Part shown: positions 26,124 through 31,942 of the stretch, one piece after another | Numbering within the stretch: position 1 is the first letter of the stretch | How the letters are laid out: each line of letters starts with the position of its first letter | Assembly: GCA_039815145.1 (NCBI GenBank) | Contig: JBCBZW010000051.1 | Span: forward strand, 1-33,484 | From: Pseudomonadota bacterium | GTDB lineage: Bacteria; Pseudomonadota; Gammaproteobacteria; Steroidobacterales; JBCBZW01 | Direction: 5' to 3' | Length of the DNA stretch: 33,484 nt | Program-made: the position numbers and the translations under genes | The notes under the pieces: generated by a model | Database searches by the model: none | What the model was told of the DNA's origin: nothing | What the model saw: the letters and a program-made list of their open reading frames with translations, nothing else

Positions 26124-26486
26124 CTAACGTAGGTCGTTGGCGAGATCTGCGCCGCCGAAGCGTTGCGCATCCCACAGCTTCTCGAGCTGATAGAGATCGC
26201 GAATCTGAGGCAGCATGATGTGCAGCACCAGATCGCCGAGATCCACCAGCACCCATTCGCCCTGGGTTTCCCCCTCCATGCCGAGGGGCGGGACGCCCGC
26301 CGCCTTCGCCGCTTGCACCACCTTGTCTGCCAGAGCACGCACGTGTCGATCCGAGGTGCCACTGGCCACCACCATGGTGTCCATGATGCTCGTGAGCCCG
26401 CTCACATCGAGCACGCGGATATCCCGCGCTTTGAGCTCCTCGAGCGCACCCTCGACCAGTTCTGCTAGCGCCGCTTGCGTCATCAT
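26124..26486 (-). CDS. rsfS: ribosome silencing factor RsfS
   Basis: 120 residues, the family length. It binds L14 and blocks subunit joining when nutrients are low. Typical stretches are LEELKARDIRVLDVSGLTSI, MDTMVVASGTSDRHVRALAD, GEWVLVDLGDLVLHIMLPQI and the terminal YQLEKLWD. The ATG at 26486 overlaps the nadD stop by four bases (ATGA), so translation is coupled. Confidence 0.96.
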   Translation of the reverse strand: MMTQAALAELVEGALEELKARDIRVLDVSGLTSIMDTMVVASGTSDRHVRALADKVVQAAKAAGVPPLGMEGETQGEWVLVDLGDLVLHIMLPQIRDLYQLEKLWDAQRFGGADLANDLR

Positions 26487-27172
26487 GCCGTCTGCTCGCC
26501 CTCCCCGGTGCTTGCCGAATCGCCGGACCCCTCGCCCGGTTTTCGGTAACAGCCCGTTTCGAAGATGATCTCTCGTACCGCCTCAGGCATCAGGAACCTG
26601 GGGTCGTGACCGCGTGCGATGAGCGTCCGCACGCTGGTGGACGCGATCTCCAACTGGGTGACCGCGTGAATGTAGATGTGCCCACCGATCGATTCGTGTA
26701 GGTCACCGACGGTGCCGGTGCCACGGTCGACCAACAGCTCTCCCAGCGGACCGGTCGCCGGCGTGCGCCAACCGGGGCGATGCGCCACCACCACGTGCGC
26801 CAACTGCAGGATCTCGCGCCAATGGTGCCACTTGGGCAAGCCGATAAAGGCGTCCATGCCGACGATCAGCAGCAGGGGTCGGGTCGGAAACTCAGCGCGC
26901 AGATCGCTCAGCGTATCGACCGAGTAGGAAGGCCCCTCCCGCCGCAGCTCACGGTCATCGACGGTGAACCCCGGCAGGTCCTGCACCGCCGCCTGCACCA
27001 TGCGCAGGCGCAAGCTCGCATCGGCCATGGGCTGATCGCGGTGGGGTGGGGTGCCGGCCGGCATGAACCGCACTTCGTCCAGGCGCAGGGCGCGCTGCAG
27101 CTCGAAGGCCGTGCGCAGATGCCCGTAGTGCACAGGATCGAAGGTGCCACCAAAGACGCCGATGGCACTCAT
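26483..27172 (-). CDS. nadD: nicotinate-nucleotide adenylyltransferase
   Basis: 229 residues from the ATG at 27172 (GGAG 7-8 bases upstream). It transfers AMP from ATP to nicotinate mononucleotide in NAD synthesis. The nucleotidyltransferase start IGVFGGTFDPVHYGHLRTA contains the HxGH motif (H15, H18), RFMPAGTPPHR is the substrate loop, and STSVRTLIARG near the end is the ISSTxxR-type ATP motif. A roughly 20-residue hydrophilic tail follows the core. The ATG overlaps the holA stop by 4 bases. Confidence 0.96.
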   Translation of the reverse strand: MSAIGVFGGTFDPVHYGHLRTAFELQRALRLDEVRFMPAGTPPHRDQPMADASLRLRMVQAAVQDLPGFTVDDRELRREGPSYSVDTLSDLRAEFPTRPLLLIVGMDAFIGLPKWHHWREILQLAHVVVAHRPGWRTPATGPLGELLVDRGTGTVGDLHESIGGHIYIHAVTQLEIASTSVRTLIARGHDPRFLMPEAVREIIFETGCYRKPGEGSGDSASTGEGEQTA

Positions 27173-28209
27173 GCCGTTACTCCACAAACGCTCACTACCA
27201 ATCCCGTCACCACCGTCCAGGGGTCTACACCCGGTCGCGCCCCCTTCACCACTTCATCCGCGTACCCGGCCTGGCGCAAGGCGCGGTGGATACCCGGCAG
27301 GGTCAGGCGCCGTGCGGCACTCGCCAACAGACGTTGGCGTCTCGGCCAGACCCCGCGCATCGCCTCCGCCTCCGGTCGCCCGGTGGCCAGGGCCCAAGCG
27401 ATGGCCGCCAGGGAGCGCAGCTCACGGGTGAGCGCCCACAGCACCAAGGTCGGCTCCGCACCCTCTGCGCGCAGACCGCCGAGCACACGCAAGGCGCGCG
27501 GTGCGCGGGCGGCCAGGGCCGCGTCCGCCAGGGCGAAGACGTCGTAGCGGGCACTGTCGGCCACCGCCTCCCGCACCGCCTGCTCGTCGAGCGGTCCCGG
27601 CGAGTGCAGCAGAGATAGCTTGTCCACCTCCTGGGCCGCGGCCAGCAGGTTGCCTTCCACCCGGTCGGCGATGAGGGCCGTTGCCTCACGACTGGCCTCG
27701 AAGCCCCGTGAGCGCAAGCGCTGCGCGATCCAGCTCGGCAGCTGCTGCAGGTCAGGCGGCCACAGGGCGAGGTGCTCACCGGCGCCGGTCAGCGCCTTCA
27801 CCCAGCCGGCCTTGGACGTGGTCTTGTCCAGCTTCGGCGCGATCACCAGGAGCAGCGTATCCGTCGGCTCCGCAGCCAGAAAATCGCAGATCGCCTTGTC
27901 TCCGACCTTGCCAGGCTTGGCCGAATTCAAACGCAGTTCGATGAGCCGCCGTTCAGCGAAGAGCGACAGGCTCGCACCCTCCGCGAGGAGCTGCTGCCAG
28001 TCGAAGCCCCGCCCGGTGGTAAAGGTCATCCGCTCGGAGAACCCCTGACTCCTCGCCGCCTGGCGGATCGTGTCGCAGGCTTCCATGACCAGCAGAGGCT
28101 CATCCCCGCTGACCAGATAGGCGGGCTGGAGGTCCTGCTGAAGGTGGGTGGCGAGATTGTCGGTGGTCAGCTTCAAGCGGTCATCCGTTGAAATCCCGAT
28201 AGCCATCAT
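27169..28209 (-). CDS. holA: DNA polymerase III delta subunit
   Basis: 346 residues from the ATG at 28209 (E. coli HolA has 343). Clamp-loader subunit that opens the beta clamp. Landmarks are AYLVSGDEPLLVMEACDTIR, TLLLVIAPKLDKTTSKAGWVKAL, LPSWIAQRLRSRGFEASREA, RVEGNLLAAAQEVDKLSLL and DVFALADAAL. A TTG at 28176 would begin the protein at KLTTDNLATHLQ, which is where most family members start, and has GGATG 5-6 bases upstream. The true start is therefore either 28209 or 28176. Second copies of family motifs are not needed, so the gene looks intact. It lies 56 bases after the HEASH-protein gene. Confidence 0.93.
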   Translation of the reverse strand: MMAIGISTDDRLKLTTDNLATHLQQDLQPAYLVSGDEPLLVMEACDTIRQAARSQGFSERMTFTTGRGFDWQQLLAEGASLSLFAERRLIELRLNSAKPGKVGDKAICDFLAAEPTDTLLLVIAPKLDKTTSKAGWVKALTGAGEHLALWPPDLQQLPSWIAQRLRSRGFEASREATALIADRVEGNLLAAAQEVDKLSLLHSPGPLDEQAVREAVADSARYDVFALADAALAARAPRALRVLGGLRAEGAEPTLVLWALTRELRSLAAIAWALATGRPEAEAMRGVWPRRQRLLASAARRLTLPGIHRALRQAGYADEVVKGARPGVDPWTVVTGLVVSVCGVTA

Positions 28210-28265
28210 AACGTCGCGTCCGCGCGGGCGCACCGCAGACGGGATCGGCCGCGATTCGACCCGCC

Positions 28266-28745
28266 TTAGAGGGGCGCCAAGCGGCGGGCGGCGAGCCACT
28301 CCCGGGCCTGTTCCGCCTCCGTGTACCACCAGCGCCGCGCAGATCCGAGGCGAAAGGTGTAGCCCCAGGTGTCCATGTCGCTCAGCATCCGCTCGCGCCC
28401 CACGTCGGGCAGTTCGTCCGCCAGCAGCACCTGCAGCGCGCACACGGCGCACTCCTCCTCGTCGTCGCCGCCGGCGTCCGTGTGCAGACGAGCCCGCCGG
28501 GCGTCGTCCATGCAGACGTAGTGGGACGCTTCGTGAAGCACCGAATGCACGGGCGTGTCCGGCCGCGCGAGCAGGCGGTGCGCGACCAGCCCTGCCTCAG
28601 CGTCGCCCCAGTAGGAGCCAGGAACGACCTGCTCGGGGGCGAGCAGTTCGAAACCCAAGCCAAGCCGCGCCAGGAGAGCGCTCAAGGCGCGCTGATCCAC
28701 GTCGCGAACGCGCAGCACGCCGCGCGCGGACGGCCGGTCAGGCAT
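28266..28745 (-). CDS. conserved-looking hypothetical protein with HEASH metalloprotease-like motif
   Basis: 159 residues, cytoplasmic (no signal peptide or membrane segment). The centre reads TPVHSVLHEASHYVCMDDARR, with an HExxH signature (H71, E72, H75) of the zinc-metallopeptidase type, followed by DAGGDDEEECAVCALQ, where E96-E98 could provide a third metal ligand, plus C99 and C102. Further distinctive parts are GSYWGDAEAGLVAHRL, MLSDMDTWGYTFRLGSARRW and a Trp-rich C-terminus. The gene overlaps lptE by 8 bases and precedes holA, so it is a co-translated member of the operon. I do not recognise a named family; metal dependence or peptidase activity is inferred from the motif alone. Confidence 0.75.
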   Translation of the reverse strand: MPDRPSARGVLRVRDVDQRALSALLARLGLGFELLAPEQVVPGSYWGDAEAGLVAHRLLARPDTPVHSVLHEASHYVCMDDARRARLHTDAGGDDEEECAVCALQVLLADELPDVGRERMLSDMDTWGYTFRLGSARRWWYTEAEQAREWLAARRLAPL

Positions 28746-29247
28746 CCTCGCGGGCGAGTAGGTCCAGACGCCGGAAAAACCTGTTCACCAGATCGGTGAC
28801 CAACGCGTCCTTTAGCAGCTGCGCCTCGCGACGCTTGCCGAGGATGTCGTTGGGATCGAAACGATAGTCGCGGGTCACGGTGATTTGCTCGTCGCGGATC
28901 AACACCCGATTCCCTGCCCGCAGCTGGAAGCGTACGGTGTGGTACAGCTCCAACTCCTCGGGCACCCCCGTCGCCGAGACCGACAGGATGCGCTCGCCTG
29001 CCTCATCCTCCAGTAAGCGCAGCACGGCTGAGGCCTGGGCGCGGTTGGCCACCAGGGGCTGACCGCGCGCATCCATGGTCCGCCGCAACGCGACGGCGAA
29101 TTCGCTGCTCGCGTCAGCGGCTTCCAGGTAGGTGGCGCGCATCTCATCGGGCAGATCGCCCGTGCCCTGGAGGGTGAAGCCGCAGCCGGCGAGCACGGCG
29201 CACAGCACCGCCACCACGCCCCACCTCATCGCTTCAAAGTGCTTCAT
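28738..29247 (-). CDS. lptE: LPS-assembly lipoprotein LptE
   Basis: 169 residues. Outer-membrane lipoprotein that plugs and assembles the LptD translocon for lipopolysaccharide. Signal peptide with lipobox LAGC (Cys22), then the family start GFTLQGTGDLPDEMR, EFAVALRRTMDARG, the strand RFQLRAGNRVLIRDEQITVTRDYRFDPNDILGKRREAQLLKDALVTDLVNRFFRRL. An ATG at 29229 is an alternative start that would shorten the n-region. It overlaps the LeuRS-like gene by 4 bases (ATGA), the usual leuS-lptE junction. Confidence 0.95.
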   Translation of the reverse strand: MKHFEAMRWGVVAVLCAVLAGCGFTLQGTGDLPDEMRATYLEAADASSEFAVALRRTMDARGQPLVANRAQASAVLRLLEDEAGERILSVSATGVPEELELYHTVRFQLRAGNRVLIRDEQITVTRDYRFDPNDILGKRREAQLLKDALVTDLVNRFFRRLDLLAREDA

Positions 29248-30194
29248 CCGGTCACCACCAGATTCACCAGCTTACCGGGCACCACAATTACCTTACTAAT
29301 TTGCTTGCCTTGTATGTTTCTAGCGACGTTGACGTTAGCCCTGGCGAATCCTTCCACCCGAGCGCGATCGGCCGCTCGCGGCAGCACGATGCGCCCGCGC
29401 AGCTTCCCGTTCACCTGCACCACCCACTCGACTTCCTCACGCGCGAGCGCCGCCCCATCGATCGGCGGCCATGGCGCGTCCATCAAAGTGTCCTCGTGAC
29501 CCAGCCCCTGCCACAGCGCCTGGGTGAGGTAGGGCGCGATGGGCGAGAGGATCAGCACGACCGTCTCCAGGGCCTCCTGCGTGACGGCACGTCCCGCCTC
29601 GTCCATCTGCTCGAACTCGATCACGGCATTCACCAACGCCATGATGCCCGCGATAGCCGTGTGGGACGTACGGCGACGACCGATGTGATCGGTCACCTTG
29701 GCGATGGTCTCGTGCGTCCGCCGACGCATGGCCCTGGCCTCGTCATCCAGCGCGCGGCGATCGAGCGCCTGGGTGGGGCCGCCGTAGGTGTGCCGGTAGA
29801 TCAACCGCCAGAGCTTGCGGAGAAAGCGCCGGGCGCCCTGGAGAGCGCTCTCAGTGCATTCCAAGCGCTGGTCAGGGGGCGAGTTGGAGAGCAGAAACAA
29901 ACGAACGGTGTCCGCCCCGTAGGCGTCGAAGATGGGCGCCGGATTCCATTCACCATCCCTGGGTGGGTCTTCCGCCACGGGCCAATCGACCGCGCACGGC
30001 TCGGCCTCTAGCGGTGCTCGGTGCAGGCCCTGCATGCGTTGGTAGCGCGCGCTCACATCACGCATCACGCAACGTCGCAGGTGCTCCAAGGACATGTCCG
30101 CGACGTTGCTACGGATGGCGCAGACGCTCCTCGCCGCTGCCCATCGCTCCCGTACCCGTGCCTCGATCGGCGAGGGATCGTAGATGGCCTCCAT
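29244..30194 (-). CDS. truncated leucyl-tRNA synthetase-like protein without catalytic or editing domains
   Basis: 316 residues from the ATG at 30194 (AAAGG 7 bases upstream); E. coli LeuRS has 860. Residues 4-73 align to the LeuRS start: IYDPSPIEARVRERW, then SLEHLRRCVMRDVSARYQRM, which corresponds to the HIGH region, but HMGH has become SLEH. From about 74 to 86 the protein jumps to the region just after KMSKS, which is itself lost. From IFDAYGADTVRLFLL (88 on) to the end (VVPGKLVNLVV) the anticodon-binding and C-terminal domains are complete and well conserved (HETIAKVTDHIGRR, VQVNGKLRGRI). Roughly 540 residues are missing, covering most of the Rossmann fold and CP1 editing. It cannot charge tRNA by itself. 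It may bind tRNA-Leu or act as a regulator; a full leuS should exist elsewhere. It leads the lptE-holA operon. No internal stop or frameshift is seen. Confidence 0.85.
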   Translation of the reverse strand: MEAIYDPSPIEARVRERWAAARSVCAIRSNVADMSLEHLRRCVMRDVSARYQRMQGLHRAPLEAEPCAVDWPVAEDPPRDGEWNPAPIFDAYGADTVRLFLLSNSPPDQRLECTESALQGARRFLRKLWRLIYRHTYGGPTQALDRRALDDEARAMRRRTHETIAKVTDHIGRRRTSHTAIAGIMALVNAVIEFEQMDEAGRAVTQEALETVVLILSPIAPYLTQALWQGLGHEDTLMDAPWPPIDGAALAREEVEWVVQVNGKLRGRIVLPRAADRARVEGFARANVNVARNIQGKQISKVIVVPGKLVNLVVTG

Positions 30195-30378
30195 CCGTAC
30201 GCCTTTCCCGTTATCCAACCGCCGCCGGTCGCTGACTCGGTGGGGTGCGCAAGCACCGAAGTGATGCGGCCGAGGATAGCACTGGCCAGCAGCGGTAAGG
30301 TCCACGACAGCGCGCTCAACTTGCTCCCGACAGCCGAATCCGGTTCACTGGCGGGTCTGCCAGGGGGGAGGGACGAGT

Positions 30379-31560
30379 GTGAGTCCCAAACACACCGGCC
30401 GCTTGAAGGCGGCCCTGCAGGCGCGGCTGATCGCCATCCTGTACTGCCACATTCCAGCGACGGTGCTCGGGGCGCTCATCGTGTTCGGCATCAACCTGGC
30501 CTACTACGGGAGCGAGCTACCTGTCGCTTCCAAGTACTGGTGGATAGGACTGACACTGGCCTTCGCCGTGGGGCGCAGTGCGCTCTACGTTGCGCACCGA
30601 CTTCGCCCTGCGCTCACGACCCCGCTTGCCTGGCGCAACCTCCACGCGGCTACTACGTTATGTCACGCGGCGGCTTGGGTCGTCAACGTCCACGCTGTGG
30701 TCTCCCTCGGCTCTCCGCCCGAACTCACCATCGCCGTCATTTCCGTGGCTGGGGTGGTGGGCGCCGCCATCGCCACCACCTCGGCCTCCATCGTGACCTT
30801 CGGTTGCTTCACCGTGCCGCTGGCCCTCGCCCTGCCGCTGCTCATGTGGCCGCTGGAGAGCGACTTCGACTACACGCTGATCGCCGAATGGCTGGCCTGG
30901 TTCACCTTCATGCTCATCTCCGGCCATCGCGTGCATCACACGCTGGTCACGTCCGAGCAGAACCGATTGGAGAAGGAAGCGCTCGTCGAAGAGCTCAAGA
31001 CCTTGTCGGAGCGCGACCCGCTCACCAACCTCTACAACCGGCGCCGCTTCGCTTCGCGGTTGGATGTGGCGTGGCAGGAGGCGCGGGCGAAGGGCTGCGC
31101 CGTGGGCTTGCTGGTCGCGGACATCGACTACTTCAAACGCTACAACGACGCCGTGGGGCATGGCGCGGGCGATGAGTGCCTGCGTGCCGTCGCCGATGAG
31201 CTGGAGAACTTCTGCGCGAGGAACGCGGCAGAGACGCTACTCGCACGCTACGGCGGAGAGGAATTCGTTGTACTGCTGCCGAACACGGATCCGACCGAAG
31301 CCGCCAAGCTGGGGGAGGCCCTGCGTGCGCACTTGGAGCAGTGCGCGATACCGCACCCAGACTCGAGCATCTCTGCGCACGTCACCCTGAGCGTCGGCGT
31401 CGCCACCCTGCCGCCGGAAGAAGAGGAGCGCGAACCGCTCTCGCTCTTCCGCGAAGCGGATCTAGCGCTCTACCGCGCCAAGTCCAGGGGGCGCAACTGC
31501 GTGGTGGCCGCGGAGCTGGCGACGCCCGCCACCGGCAGCCACGAACGCGCTGCCAGCTAA
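30379..31560 (+). CDS. membrane-anchored diguanylate cyclase (GGDEF)
   Basis: 393 residues from the GTG at 30379, chosen for the GGGGGGAGGG site about 8 bases upstream. Residues 1-195 contain about six hydrophobic segments (HIPATVLGALIVFGINLAYY, IGLTLAFAVGRSALYVAH, IAVISVAGVVGAAIATTSAS, FTVPLALALPLLMWPL and others). A short linker helix (NRLEKEALVEELKTLSERD) leads to the GGDEF domain: DPLTNLYNRRRF, DIDYFKRYNDAVGHGAGD, and the active-site loop ARYGGEEF. GGEEF is an active variant, so synthesis of c-di-GMP is expected. The RxxD product-inhibition site normally five residues before the loop is absent (AAET instead). Divergent from the LeuRS-like gene. If the CRP/Clp-like regulator binds c-di-GMP, the two could be linked, but that is speculation. 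Confidence 0.92.
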   Translation: MSPKHTGRLKAALQARLIAILYCHIPATVLGALIVFGINLAYYGSELPVASKYWWIGLTLAFAVGRSALYVAHRLRPALTTPLAWRNLHAATTLCHAAAWVVNVHAVVSLGSPPELTIAVISVAGVVGAAIATTSASIVTFGCFTVPLALALPLLMWPLESDFDYTLIAEWLAWFTFMLISGHRVHHTLVTSEQNRLEKEALVEELKTLSERDPLTNLYNRRRFASRLDVAWQEARAKGCAVGLLVADIDYFKRYNDAVGHGAGDECLRAVADELENFCARNAAETLLARYGGEEFVVLLPNTDPTEAAKLGEALRAHLEQCAIPHPDSSISAHVTLSVGVATLPPEEEEREPLSLFREADLALYRAKSRGRNCVVAAELATPATGSHERAAS

Positions 31561-31597
31561 AAAAAAAGAGCGGCCACCGAGCTTCCCCGGTGACCGC
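31558..31597 (-). terminator. intrinsic terminator of the protease operon
   Basis: A 10-bp stem (31570-31579 with 31588-31597, one mismatch) with an 8-base loop. On the minus strand it is followed by CTC and nine Ts. It lies 28 bases after the small secreted protein stop. The tract overlaps the TAA of the diguanylate cyclase gene on the other strand. Confidence 0.88.
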
Positions 31598-31625
31598 CTA
31601 CCCAAACACTAATGAATCTATCAGG

Positions 31626-31916
31626 TCAGCGCAGCTGCACGCTCTCGAGGCGTCCTAGGGCGGCACGTTGACCGAGCGTGAGCGGGGCAGTCACCCCGTC
31701 CGCATGGCGCTCGATAAGACCCGGGTCGACCCCGAGGCGCAGGAGGATGATCTGCGCATCACCTCCCCCCAGCGTAGCCACCGTGACGCGCTCGACCGGG
31801 TGCGGCGCGGGCGCCCCGCGCACACCGAGGTCATCCCCCGGTGCGCTCAGGACCGGGGCGCCGGCGGCGCCGGACACCCCGAGGACCAACACGATCGACA
31901 TGATCAGCTTATTCAT
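31626..31916 (-). CDS. small secreted protein downstream of the subtilisin-like protease
   Basis: 96 residues from the ATG at 31916, supported by AGGAG with an 8-base spacer; upstream codons in this frame are antisense-like repeat translation. A signal peptide covers about 1-20 (NKLIMSIVLVLGVSGAAGA). The mature part of about 75 residues has HPVERVTVATLGGGDAQIILLRLGVDPGLIERHADGVTAPLTLGQRAALGRLESVQLR. No cysteines or lipobox. The family is not recognised. It starts 26 bases after the protease stop and shares its terminator, so the two are co-expressed. By position it might be an inhibitor, chaperone or accessory factor for the protease, which is a guess. Confidence 0.75.
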   Translation of the reverse strand: MNKLIMSIVLVLGVSGAAGAPVLSAPGDDLGVRGAPAPHPVERVTVATLGGGDAQIILLRLGVDPGLIERHADGVTAPLTLGQRAALGRLESVQLR

Positions 31917-31942
31917 CGCTTTCACTCCTGTCGCTCGTGGGC

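Noticed and set aside
29244-30194. leuS interrupted by a simple frameshift or stop
   Set aside because: The missing middle is not present in any frame: upstream DNA beyond 30194 runs straight into the divergent GGDEF gene and no catalytic-domain sequence is found.
31558-31597. Terminator for the diguanylate cyclase gene on the plus strand
   Set aside because: On the plus strand the A tract precedes the stem and no U tract follows, so it can act as an intrinsic terminator only for the minus-strand protease operon.
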